Position numbers and translations under genes: made by a program. DNA of 34,508 nt from Pseudomonadales bacterium (lineage in GTDB: Bacteria > Pseudomonadota > Gammaproteobacteria > Pseudomonadales > Pseudohongiellaceae): assembly GCA_022821865.1 (NCBI GenBank), contig JAJECW010000038.1:1-34508 (forward strand), written 5' to 3'. A model generated the notes under the pieces. That model was given only the letters and a program-made list of their open reading frames with translations. It had not been told where the DNA came from and searched no databases. Below, piece after piece: positions 24,055-31,436 of the stretch (position 1 is the first letter of the stretch; every line of letters starts with the position of its first letter).

Positions 24055-24285
24055 ATGCTGATCAATATGCACCAGGCCAAATCCCAACTCTCGAAACTCA
24101 TAGCCGCCGCGGAAGCCGGTGATGATGTGGTCATCGCGCGAAACGGCAAACCGGCGGTCAAGCTAGTCCCGCTGAACGCCTCCCAATTCCGCTTTGGCGC
24201 GCTCGCGCATCTGACGACGACGGTGCCGGATTTCGACGACGGTCTCGACGAAGCCGAACTCGGCATGTGGGAACGCGACACTTGA
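24055..24285 (+). CDS. Phd/YefM-family antitoxin
   Basis: The 76-residue protein starts at ATG 24055 with the typical N-terminus LINMHQAKSQLSKLIAAAEA, followed by GDDVVIARNGKPAVKLVPL, the beta-strand core that forms the DNA-binding dimer. The C-terminus (DFDDGLDEAELGMWERD) is acidic and should wrap the toxin. Its TGA overlaps the toxin's probable TTG start, typical of translationally coupled pairs. Autorepression is expected. Confidence 0.88.
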   Translation: MLINMHQAKSQLSKLIAAAEAGDDVVIARNGKPAVKLVPLNASQFRFGALAHLTTTVPDFDDGLDEAELGMWERDT

Positions 24286-24677
24286 GCGCGATTTTACTCG
24301 ACACCCATGCCTGGGTCTGGAGTTTGATGGCGCCGTCCCGCCTCGGCGGGACGGCCAAAGCGGCAATCGCGGCGGCGGATTCGGTGTTTGTCAGTCCAAT
24401 CAGCGTCTACGAGATTACGCGCAAGGTGGAACTTGGCGGGTGGCCGGAAATCGTTCCGCATCTCGATGAACTTGTCGCCGAGACCGAGACGTTGACGGCG
24501 CCGTTCAACCGCGGGATAGCGGCTCGCGCCGCACTTCTCGATTGGCGGCATCGCGGTCCATTCGACCGTTTCATCGCGGCAACCGCGATCGAATTGCGCT
24601 ACCCGCTTGTTTCGAAGGACGCCGAATTCGATTCGCTCAACAGCGAAACCAGTTGGCGGGGGCGCGTGTGGTCATAG
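24282..24677 (+). CDS. vapC: PIN-domain RNase toxin, VapC-like
   Basis: TTG 24282 (TTGA overlap with the antitoxin stop) gives the usual VapC start SAILLDTHAWVW; GTG 24267 is an alternative. Acidic residues of the PIN active site are present: D in LLDTHAW, E in ISVYEITRK, D in GPFDRFIAATA and D in LVSKDAEFD. The product has about 131 residues. It should cleave RNA when freed from its Phd partner. The 3' end overlaps the convergent alkylsulfatase gene by 6 bases. Confidence 0.88.
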   Translation: MSAILLDTHAWVWSLMAPSRLGGTAKAAIAAADSVFVSPISVYEITRKVELGGWPEIVPHLDELVAETETLTAPFNRGIAARAALLDWRHRGPFDRFIAATAIELRYPLVSKDAEFDSLNSETSWRGRVWS

Positions 24678-26699
24678 TTGCGCCCCCGTGCCGGGGAGGA
24701 TTTCGAAGCCGGGGGCGAAATTTACCAGTACCGAACTCAGTTGTGCGAGTACGCCGGCATCTCCTTGCACCGAGCCCTGGCCGGATTGCAACAACTCTTC
24801 CAGGGTTGTATTGCCCATGATGACCTCGTTCAGTTGTTCGCGGTCGATACTGACGGTTACGTCCGGCGTTTCAGCCTGAAAGCCCTCGATATTGGTCAGC
24901 GTACCCCCGCTCAACTCCACGACGAAATGCTGGCCGGTATCCGGGGTAAGGAAGTTCATCGTGAAATCCATGCCGTCGGCGCGCTCGCTATCGACGCGAA
25001 TGGCGACCGAGTCCCACCATTGCGAAGTGGTCATGGCCCTGGCCAGACTCGGGCTCGTTCCACGCGGCGCGGGTATGCGCGGCATGCCGTTGCGCAATTC
25101 CTGGGCGGCGGCGAGGAAAGCGTTCCGCATGCTCGCGCTTTCGTACTGGTAGCCGAGTTGCTCGAAAACCGCGGCGAGCAGGTTCTTCGCCTCCCGGTTG
25201 CCGGGCTCGGCGTAAACCAGCTTGTTCAGAATCTCCATCGCCAGCCGGTATTGTCCGTTCTCGTGCAAGGCCCGGGCCCTTTCGAGAATCGGTTCCGCGC
25301 CGCCCATCATTTCCACGTACAGCGGCGCCGAATCCGCCGGCGACAATGGCGCCAGCGTGGCCGGATTGCCGTCCCAGTAGCCGAGATAGCGGTTCAGCAC
25401 GGCGCGGGAATTATGAAACTCCGAGCCGTGATACTGCCGCACGCTCCATTGCCGCTGCAGCGATTCGGGCACGCGGTAACGGTTGTGAATCTCGTTGACG
25501 GTGACGCCCTGATTGGCCAGGTGCAGCACCTGGTTGTTCAGATTGGCGTAGGCGTCGCGTTGGGCGCGCATGACCTGCTGGATGCGATCGTTGCCCCAGC
25601 GCGGCCAGTTGTGCGAGGAGATCATGACTACCGCTTCGCGGCCGAAGCGGTACAGTGCCTCGTTGATCTTCCTGGCCCATTGCAAGGCGTCCCGGACCAG
25701 GGCGCCGCGCAAGGTGTAGACGTTGTGCACGGTGGCCGAGATATTCTCCGCCGCCCAGAATACGCGCCGGTCAGGAAACCAGGCGTTCATTTCGGCGGGG
25801 GCTTCGGTGCCCGGCGTGTTCTGGAAAACGATGCGCACGCCATCGATTACGTGTTCCTCGAAGTCTTGCCTGATTACCACGGTCGGCGCGATCAGGCCCG
25901 TCGTGCCCGCCGAAAGTCCCTTGCCGATGGCCGAGTCGACCTGGCCGAAAGGGCTCGAAGGAATGGCGCGCCCGTACTGCATCACCGCCCGGCGCGACAT
26001 CGCCGTGCCGGCGTAAACGTTCTCGGAAACGGCTTCCCGCATGAAGCCCAGGGGAGCGATGACCTGGACCTCGCCCGCATTGACCTGGTCTTCCGTGATT
26101 ACGCCGAGCACGCCGCCGAAATGATCGATATGGGAGTGGGAATAAACCACCGCCCTGACCGGCAACTCGCCCAGCGTTTCGTCGGCGAGCGCCAGCGCCG
26201 CCGCCGCGGTTTCGGCGGTGAGCAGCACGTCGAACAGGACCCAGCCGGTATCGCCCCGGATCAGGGTCATGTTGGCCAGATCGAAGCCCCGCACCTGGTA
26301 AATGAAATCCGGCACGACTTCGTACAGGCCGTAATTCATGTTGAGCAGGGCCTGGCGCTGCAATGAGGGATGAATCGAATCGAACGCCTCGTCCGCGAGC
26401 AGGAAATCGTAACGGCTCATGTCCCAGACGACGTTGCCGGCGGAACCGATGATGCGCCGCGAGTCGGGTTCCGCCAGGAAACCCCGGCGCGACTCTTCAA
26501 AGTCACGCCTGTCCTCGAATGGAAGCGACTCCCGCAAAGCCTGTTGCAAGGCGCGGGTATGCTCGCTCGGCGGCGCCCCCGCAGGATTGAAATGATCTTG
26601 GGCGAAAGCGGGGCCGAAACCAAGAGCACAAGCAACCAATAGGGCGCTCGGCAAAACAATACTTGGTCCACTCTTGCCTGCAACTGGATTGCGGCGCAT
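24672..26699 (-). CDS. Alkyl sulfatase, metallo-beta-lactamase fold (SdsA/BDS1 family)
   Basis: About 675 residues with a signal peptide (SIVLPSALLVACALGFGPAF, then AQ). The binuclear zinc motif HSHIDHFGG is at residues 188-196 from this start, and NTPGTEAPAEMNAWFPDRRV and ISSHNWPRWGN are characteristic of SdsA-type alkylsulfatases. A dimerisation helix region and a C-terminal SCP2-like lipid-binding domain (MDFTMNFLTPDTGQHFVVEL onward) complete the family layout. It hydrolyses medium-chain alkyl sulfates in the periplasm. ATG 26699 lies 4 bases after the stop of the small upstream gene; ATG 26738 with GGGGAAG upstream is a possible earlier start. Confidence 0.9.
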   Translation of the reverse strand: MRRNPVAGKSGPSIVLPSALLVACALGFGPAFAQDHFNPAGAPPSEHTRALQQALRESLPFEDRRDFEESRRGFLAEPDSRRIIGSAGNVVWDMSRYDFLLADEAFDSIHPSLQRQALLNMNYGLYEVVPDFIYQVRGFDLANMTLIRGDTGWVLFDVLLTAETAAAALALADETLGELPVRAVVYSHSHIDHFGGVLGVITEDQVNAGEVQVIAPLGFMREAVSENVYAGTAMSRRAVMQYGRAIPSSPFGQVDSAIGKGLSAGTTGLIAPTVVIRQDFEEHVIDGVRIVFQNTPGTEAPAEMNAWFPDRRVFWAAENISATVHNVYTLRGALVRDALQWARKINEALYRFGREAVVMISSHNWPRWGNDRIQQVMRAQRDAYANLNNQVLHLANQGVTVNEIHNRYRVPESLQRQWSVRQYHGSEFHNSRAVLNRYLGYWDGNPATLAPLSPADSAPLYVEMMGGAEPILERARALHENGQYRLAMEILNKLVYAEPGNREAKNLLAAVFEQLGYQYESASMRNAFLAAAQELRNGMPRIPAPRGTSPSLARAMTTSQWWDSVAIRVDSERADGMDFTMNFLTPDTGQHFVVELSGGTLTNIEGFQAETPDVTVSIDREQLNEVIMGNTTLEELLQSGQGSVQGDAGVLAQLSSVLVNFAPGFEILPGTGAQL

Positions 26700-26703
26700 C
26701 AAC

Positions 26704-27006
26704 TTACATGCAAGATGGGCAGTTTCTCGCAGCTCCATCGTTCTTCCCCGCGCGGGCCAAGCGCTCCCGCCACAGCCATTCGCGCAAAGAGTCCGGATTC
26801 TCCGCCCCGACTTTAAAGTAGGAGCCTTGAGTAAATCCGCCCGGTTTGGCCTTGCCTTTCAGTTCAGTCACCTTGTAGCAAGACGCTCTGTGAATCACCG
26901 TGGATATTGGCGATAAGCTATTGTTCGAATTCAACACATAGCTATTTCTATTCCGTATGCACCAATCAAGGTACTTTTTATCGTTGCCCCTGAAGATTTC
27001 GACCAC
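26704..27006 (-). CDS. Small conserved-looking hypothetical protein
   Basis: This frame from GTG 27006 encodes 100 residues. The pattern KYLDWCIRNRNSYVLNSNNS ... TVIHRASCYKVTELKG resembles a small uncharacterised domain (YxxW, YVLN, HRAxC) that I have seen in scattered bacterial proteins. No function is known to me. Base composition is lower in GC than its neighbours. It ends 4 bases before the preferred alkylsulfatase start, so coupling is possible. Confidence 0.55.
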   Translation of the reverse strand: MVEIFRGNDKKYLDWCIRNRNSYVLNSNNSLSPISTVIHRASCYKVTELKGKAKPGGFTQGSYFKVGAENPDSLREWLWRERLARAGKNDGAARNCPSCM

Positions 27007-27029
27007 GGCTCATTGCCCTGCCAGCTAAA

Positions 27030-28703
27030 TTACAATCGAGAGCGTTCGAGTTCCACGTCTGCATTGCGCCAGAGCGAATCGAACTGGCGCTTGACGATGA
27101 TGGCCTCCTGGGTCTTGCCCTGGGCTTCCAGCGCCTGGGCGAGGCCGAAAGTCGACCAGCCATTCTGCTGGTTCCACTCCAGGTCCTTGCGATAGACCGC
27201 TTCGGCGTCCTCCGCCCGGCCCGCCGTCAGCATCGCCGCGCCCAGATACAGGCGCATGGACTGGGACCAGTCCGGCGGCTCGGTGTAATTGTTGGCGTCC
27301 TCCATTTCCACCGCGGCCTGGTAATGGGCGATGGCGGAATCGTGGTTGCCCCGGGCTTCGGCGATTTCGCCCTGCAGTGCGTGGACCGCAATACCGAGCA
27401 CATGGGAGGCGGGCGTGGGGCCGACGCCGGTATCGTCAACGCCGTCGGCTACCGCCTGGGCCTGGATGTTGGCGAGCTCGGCCTCGGCGGCGTCGAGATT
27501 GCCCTTGGCGACCTGGGCGCTGCCGACCACATAGCTCCACATGCCGTCGAGATACGGGGTGCCGCCGTGGCTTTGTTGGGCTTGCAGGATGCGGTCCCAT
27601 TTGCCGAAAATCTTGTCCACGACCCAGGAATGCACCACGCGCTTTTCGCCGCGGTTCACGGCTTCGGCGGCCCGGCCAACGCTGGCCGCGCCGCGCTGGG
27701 CGGCTTCGAATGAGGCGGCGTAGTTGCCCTGGAGCAGATTGGCGTAACGCACGAAGTCCAGCGCGTGGGGCGCATGGGACTTGTGGGACAGGCCGTAGGT
27801 GCCGATCATCGGGAAGTTGTTGTCGCCCCAGATTTCAGCGAATTGCTGATCGACAATCTGGGAACGCTCATTGGTGGAAATCGCCTTTTCGTATTCGCCC
27901 ACGCGAAGATAAATGTGGCCGGGCATATGCACCATGTGGCCTGAAATCGGCACGCTGCCTTCCAGCTTCTGGGCCGCAGGCATGGCGAGTTCGGGCTCGT
28001 TGGAGGCTTCCATCAGGTGGATGTACAGGTGGTTGGCGCCGGGATGGTCGTGCTCAACCGTCATGGCGGCCTCAAGGGCGGCGCGGGCCTCGGCGACCCC
28101 GGGCCGGGGCGAACCGTCGGGCTCCCAGTAATCCCAGCGGGTGGTGTTCATGAACGCTTCAGCGAAGATGGAAGCGATGTCGGCGTCATCGGGATACTTG
28201 TGATGCAAGTCGCGCATGGCGCTGACGAAGGCCTGATCGCGCTCGCGGTCGTCGGCGATGGCATCCTTGTTGAAGAGCACAAACAGCGCATTGACCATGT
28301 CGCGCTCGCGCTCGCTGCCGTTGTTGACGCGCTCCAGGGCGTTGCGGATGGCTTCCAGCCCGGCGCCTTGCGGGTCATCGGGCAGGCCGGCGTAGCGGCT
28401 GTTGGGATTGGGCCCGGCGGCGTGGGCAAGCCCAAAATACGGCATGGGATGGTCCGGATCGTGCCGGGAAGCTTCCTGGTAAGAGGCGATGGACTCGGGA
28501 AAGTAGAAACTCCAGGCCATGCGCAGGCCCTGGTCAAAAAATGCCTGGGCTTCGGGCGAATCGGTGGAGATCGGCCTGCTGTAGGTTCCGCCGCCTGGCA
28601 CGAGAATCGCCAGGGCTTCGTCATCCTGGGCGTACACACCCTGCCAGGACATTGCCGCAGCCAGCCAGCCGGAGGCCAGAATCAGGTATCTTTTCACGTT
28701 CAC
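27030..28703 (-). CDS. Secreted TPR-repeat protein
   Basis: The 557-residue protein has a signal peptide (YLILASGWLAAAMSWQGVYA) and repeated helical pairs of TPR type: QAFFDQGLRMAWSFYFPESI, SYQEASRHDPDHPMPYFGLA, GNLDAAEAELANIQAQA, GNHDSAIAHYQAAVEMEDAN and GRAEDAEAVYRKDLEWNQQN. His-rich segments (HPGANHLYIHLMEAS, GHMVHMPGHIYLRVGEYEKA) recur in this family of large exported TPR proteins, whose role is unknown. A scaffold or uptake role is guesswork. It is a single gene followed by the small hypothetical protein. Confidence 0.8.
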   Translation of the reverse strand: MNVKRYLILASGWLAAAMSWQGVYAQDDEALAILVPGGGTYSRPISTDSPEAQAFFDQGLRMAWSFYFPESIASYQEASRHDPDHPMPYFGLAHAAGPNPNSRYAGLPDDPQGAGLEAIRNALERVNNGSERERDMVNALFVLFNKDAIADDRERDQAFVSAMRDLHHKYPDDADIASIFAEAFMNTTRWDYWEPDGSPRPGVAEARAALEAAMTVEHDHPGANHLYIHLMEASNEPELAMPAAQKLEGSVPISGHMVHMPGHIYLRVGEYEKAISTNERSQIVDQQFAEIWGDNNFPMIGTYGLSHKSHAPHALDFVRYANLLQGNYAASFEAAQRGAASVGRAAEAVNRGEKRVVHSWVVDKIFGKWDRILQAQQSHGGTPYLDGMWSYVVGSAQVAKGNLDAAEAELANIQAQAVADGVDDTGVGPTPASHVLGIAVHALQGEIAEARGNHDSAIAHYQAAVEMEDANNYTEPPDWSQSMRLYLGAAMLTAGRAEDAEAVYRKDLEWNQQNGWSTFGLAQALEAQGKTQEAIIVKRQFDSLWRNADVELERSRL

Positions 28704-28818
28704 GGGTTACTCCTCTTCTCTCTGTCAATCCGTTTGCGGGATCAGGCCAATTGTAATCTCTGATCGGCTTGAACCGGGATTTGCGTGGCCGACAAGTATA
28801 CCCCCGGCCCGGCCCTCC

Positions 28819-28843
28819 GTCATTCTGCGCGCAGTCGCAGCAG
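28819..28843. repeat. Palindromic intergenic repeat, copy 4 (partial)
   Basis: GTCATTCTGCGCGCAGTCGC is one arm and core of the family described at 6147, in reverse orientation, with the second arm missing. A full copy follows 30 bases later. Confidence 0.55.
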
Positions 28844-28873
28844 CAATTCTCATTTTGGCGCTCCAACCTTCAT

Positions 28874-28911
28874 GTCATTCTGCGGCTCCGCTTCGCTTCG
28901 CGCAGAATGAC
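28874..28911. repeat. Palindromic intergenic repeat, copy 5
   Basis: GTCATTCTGCG (28874-28884) and CGCAGAATGAC (28901-28911) are perfect 11-bp arms around a GCTCCGCTTCGCTT-like centre. It lies between the ankyrin gene end and the TPR gene start. Confidence 0.8.
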
Positions 28912-28981
28912 AGTAGAAGGATCTGCCAGGTGCAGATAGGCGAGGTCCGGTCGGTGTCGCAGGCCGAAGCGATAATGCGCG

Positions 28982-29065
28982 CTACTGCACCTGGACGCGC
29001 AGCCAAGCATTGCTCCAGCAGCACTGGTCGAGGCTGTCGGAGGCGTTCCAGTTGTCGAGCCGGGC
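28982..29065 (-). repeat. Duplicated gene 3' end, copy 2 (84 bp)
   Basis: This matches 3651-3740 with three substitutions and a 6-base in-frame gap, ending at the same stop codon. Here it terminates the ankyrin gene. Confidence 0.85.
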
Positions 29066-29800
29066 GTGAACCGGTATCGTCAGGTTTACATCCGCCCCCG
29101 CGTCGATCAGTATCCGCATTATTTCCGTTTCGTTGTACCATGCGGCATTATGCAGCGCCGTCTCCCCGTCGGTAGTCATCTGATTTGGATCAGCACCCGA
29201 ATCCAAATACGCCTGCACCGAGGCCAGGTCTCCGCGGCTTGCGGCCACCACGATTCCGGTATAACCCCCGTCGATCATTTCCCGGTATCCCACCTGAACT
29301 TGCGCGGCGTTCTCCGCTAAAAGCAAGCGTTCATGGTTCTCTAACTCCGTCAACTGTTCGGACGAGAATATCCCGGCGATACGCGAGAGGAAGTTGCTCT
29401 CCGCCTCGCCAATCTCGTCCATGAGCTGTGACCAACCGTCTTCGTCATACTTCCTGCTTGCATAGGCGTAAGCGTCGAAAGGCTGGCTCAGGCGCTCATC
29501 GATTGATTGTTCCAATTCAATTGTTGTCGGTGGATTGAACAATCTGTCCAATTCTGCAGGAGTATAGTTCTCTTGGAGTTCCGTCAACAAAACCTGTTCC
29601 TGATTCGTCAGCGTTGCCTGCGTGGTCGCGGTCTGATTCGCACCGCGCGGCCCCGCAGTTTCAATATCGCGGTTCGTGCTTTGCGAAAAGGCGGCGGAGT
29701 CATCGTCCACAGTCGGCTTCGAAGGGTCTCGAAACGCAATGAACACGGTGAACAGGGCGATTGCGCCACATACGACAAAGGATACTGTTCGGAAGTTCAT
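28982..29800 (-). CDS. Ankyrin-repeat protein with transplanted C-terminal tail
   Basis: ATG 29800 follows AGGAG by 8 bases. The 272-residue protein has an N-terminal membrane anchor (VSFVVCGAIALFTVFIAF), a polar linker, coiled or helical regions (ELQENYTPAELDRLF, DEIGEAESNFLSRIAGIF), and ankyrin repeats GYTGIVVAASRGDLASVQAY, LDSGADPNQ and GETALHNAAWYNETEIMRIL, IDAGADVN. The last repeat breaks off and is followed by a tail, RLDNWNASDS then LDQCCWSNAWLRVQVQ, that is not ankyrin. The same tail ends the unrelated secreted protein at 2811-3740. The original 3' end appears to have been replaced. The partner of the ankyrin domain is unknown. Confidence 0.8.
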   Translation of the reverse strand: MNFRTVSFVVCGAIALFTVFIAFRDPSKPTVDDDSAAFSQSTNRDIETAGPRGANQTATTQATLTNQEQVLLTELQENYTPAELDRLFNPPTTIELEQSIDERLSQPFDAYAYASRKYDEDGWSQLMDEIGEAESNFLSRIAGIFSSEQLTELENHERLLLAENAAQVQVGYREMIDGGYTGIVVAASRGDLASVQAYLDSGADPNQMTTDGETALHNAAWYNETEIMRILIDAGADVNLTIPVHARLDNWNASDSLDQCCWSNAWLRVQVQ

Positions 29801-29833
29801 ATGTATTTCTCCTGTTTTAGATGACAGCGACAA

Positions 29834-30118
29834 TCAGTTTCCATTTGATACTTGATGCACCGTTACGATTCCCTGTCGGAGCCGGGGAAGCGTAAAAACA
29901 ACAGTGCCACCATATCCAAAGGAAGTATAATAGATATCCCAAGACCTTTGGCCTCCCCACACTGCAGTTCCACCACCGAGATTGAACTCAACTTGCAATC
30001 GTGCGCATTCCTTGATGCGTTCCTTAACTTCTTCATCGATACTTTTCTGTCTCTCTAGTTCTTGTCCATAAACTACATTCGAATCCAGATCGCTAATCTC
30101 TGAGGTGGTCGGGTCCAT
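29834..30118 (-). CDS. Hypothetical small protein
   Basis: A frame of 94 codons from ATG 30118. The product has a charged helical start (LERQKSIDEEVKERIKECAR) and a Gly/aromatic beta-rich end (NLGGGTAVWGGQRSWDIYYT, SFGYGGTVVFTLPRLRQG). No family is recognised. The start lies inside the end of the abiEii remnant and has no good ribosome site, so it may be a truncated gene whose own start was lost. It sits 33 bases before the ankyrin start and could be co-transcribed. Confidence 0.4.
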   Translation of the reverse strand: MDPTTSEISDLDSNVVYGQELERQKSIDEEVKERIKECARLQVEFNLGGGTAVWGGQRSWDIYYTSFGYGGTVVFTLPRLRQGIVTVHQVSNGN

Positions 30119-30630
30119 CTCGCGTGGCCAACACCACAGGCAGCAAATACGCTTCGAGCGCGGCGACCATGTCATCGAGCGACCCGGGGTCGGTGTTCAG
30201 ATCACGTTTGAAGCTCTCCCACTGCTGGCGTTTGGAGGCATTCTCCGCGAATGCCTTTGACAAACCATCCGGCACGCCCACCGGAATGGGTGTGTCCCGC
30301 CGCGAAAAGGTCGCGGATATGGCGCGCCGCAATCGGGACTCGTCGATCTCGAAGGATTGGCTGATCATCCACAAATCGAAATAGTCCTTCATTCGGCTGT
30401 TGGCCATACCCAGTTCGACAATTGCCTGGAATTTTTCTGCGATCACGGTCTCGCGCGCGCAACCGCGCAGCCGCGGCGACGGCATGTCCAGCAGAACAGG
30501 GCAGTCGAACCAATTCGCGGGAGGTTCGGTTGCGTCGCCGAAACCGATATCGACATGAAGCGCAACGCGGGCGCTTTTCCCTGCTGACGTTGAGCAATCG
30601 GGCCCGAACCGAGGCGCCGATGTTTTTGAC
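30093..30630 (-). pseudogene. abiEii: abiEii toxin remnant (internal deletion and frameshift)
   Basis: Two parts of an AbiEii nucleotidyltransferase toxin are readable in different frames. From about 30630 the N-terminal segment VKNIGASVRARLLNVSREK is seen, without a proper start codon. Directly after it, in another frame, comes the C-terminal half from GKSARVALHVDIGFGD through LLDMPSPRLRGCARETVIAE, NSRMKDYFDLWMIS and the end at 30093. The nucleotidyltransferase core that should lie between, roughly 120 residues by comparison with family length, is gone. Intact AbiEii has about 300 residues. The toxin is therefore inactive. Confidence 0.8.
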
Positions 30631-30919
30631 GGGCCTCCAGGTAGGGTTGTGTTATTGTGGCGACTCCGCCGCGCGCGGCATGGCGGGCTATTTCGGCGGG
30701 GGTTGCCTTGCGCTGGCGGAGGGCTTGTTGCAGGCCCTCCAGCGAGACAGCCTGGCCGATCTTGCGGCGATGCCGAAAGCAGTCGGCAACGGTTTTGGCC
30801 ACGCCGAAAACTTTCACGGGGACTTTCTCGATCGGAACGGTGATGACATCATCCGAGGCGAACCGGGATTGCAAACCGGTCACGGAAATCTGATACTGTG
30901 CGCTTGAAAGTACATACAT
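30629..30919 (-). pseudogene. abiEi: abiEi antitoxin remnant (C-terminal part)
   Basis: The frame reads YQISVTGLQSRFASDDVITV then PIEKVPVKVFGVAKTVADCF, RHRRKIGQAVSLEGLQQALR, QRKATPAEIARHA and TITQPYLEAR, the C-terminal half of AbiEi antitoxins (VRVYSPAKTVADCF type). The N-terminal winged-helix half is absent; the upstream sequence is the brnT gene on the other strand. The normal stop before abiEii is also lost. With the damaged abiEii, the system is a fossil. Confidence 0.8.
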
Positions 30920-30931
30920 TGTAGTTATAAT
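30904..30931 (+). promoter_or_regulatory. Sigma-70-type promoter of brnTA
   Basis: TTGAAA (30904-30909), a 16-base spacer and a perfect TATAAT (30926-30931) lie just upstream of brnT. Only 6 bases separate the -10 box from ATG 30938, so transcription would begin at or beside the start codon. The small palindrome TACA-T-TGTA (30915-30923) in the spacer could be the BrnA operator. Confidence 0.7.
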
Positions 30932-30937
30932 CAACCG

Positions 30938-31231
30938 ATGGATCGGCTGGACTTCGAATGGGACGTCAACAAGGATGCTGCCAATCAGCGGAAGCATGGC
31001 GTGTCTTTTGCGGAGGCCGAAACCGCGTTTGTCGATAAGCACGCGCGCCTGATCGCCGACCCGGATCACTCTGAAGAGGAGGACAGGTTCATTTTGCTCG
31101 GGATGAGTCGCCAGTTTCGATTGCTGGTCGTTTGCCATTGCGTTCGCAATGAAGACCGCATACGCATTATCTCGGCCAGGAGAGCGAACCAGTCGGAAAA
31201 AAATTCCTATGAAGGTTATCGAAATGCGTGA
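30938..31231 (+). CDS. brnT: BrnT family toxin
   Basis: The 97-residue protein has the BrnT signature: FEWDVNKDAANQRKHGVSFA, EAETAFVD, EEEDRFILLGMSRQFRLLVV and the end RIRIISARRANQSEKNSYEG. BrnT is a RelE-fold ribonuclease neutralised by BrnA. It overlaps brnA by 8 bases. No leader is predicted between its promoter and start codon. It replaces the upstream part of the abiE operon on the opposite strand. Confidence 0.92.
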   Translation: MDRLDFEWDVNKDAANQRKHGVSFAEAETAFVDKHARLIADPDHSEEEDRFILLGMSRQFRLLVVCHCVRNEDRIRIISARRANQSEKNSYEGYRNA

Positions 31232-31436
31232 CAATTACGATTTTTCAGATTCTTCCGCGAACCCTTACGCCAAACGGCTCAAGAAACAGGTAACGATTCG
31301 GATCGACGAAGACACAATTGCCTATTTCAAGGATATGGCCGCGGCGAAGGGCATTCCTTACCAAAGTCTCATCAATCTCTATCTGCGGGAGTGCGCCCAG
31401 TCGCGTCGCGACCTCAAACTGAGCTGGCGAACGTGA
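31224..31436 (+). CDS. brnA: BrnA family antitoxin
   Basis: ATG 31224 overlaps the brnT stop, with GAAGG 9 bases upstream; ATG 31209 is possible. The 70-residue protein has the ribbon-helix-helix domain of BrnA: KKQVTIRIDEDTIAYFKDMA, AAKGIPYQSLINLYLRECA. It binds BrnT and represses the shared promoter. The 3' end overlaps the convergent HipA-fusion gene by 23 bases. Confidence 0.9.
   Translation: MRDNYDFSDSSANPYAKRLKKQVTIRIDEDTIAYFKDMAAAKGIPYQSLINLYLRECAQSRRDLKLSWRT

Noticed and set aside
24678..26366. A 562-codon open frame on the plus strand
   Set aside because: It is antisense to the alkylsulfatase, whose HSHIDHFGG motif and signal peptide define the coding strand.
30443..31234. A 263-codon minus-strand frame spanning brnT antisense and abiEi
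   Set aside because: Only its middle part is a real AbiEi fragment. The beginning is the complement of brnT and the end is an out-of-frame reading of abiEii, so it is not one gene.
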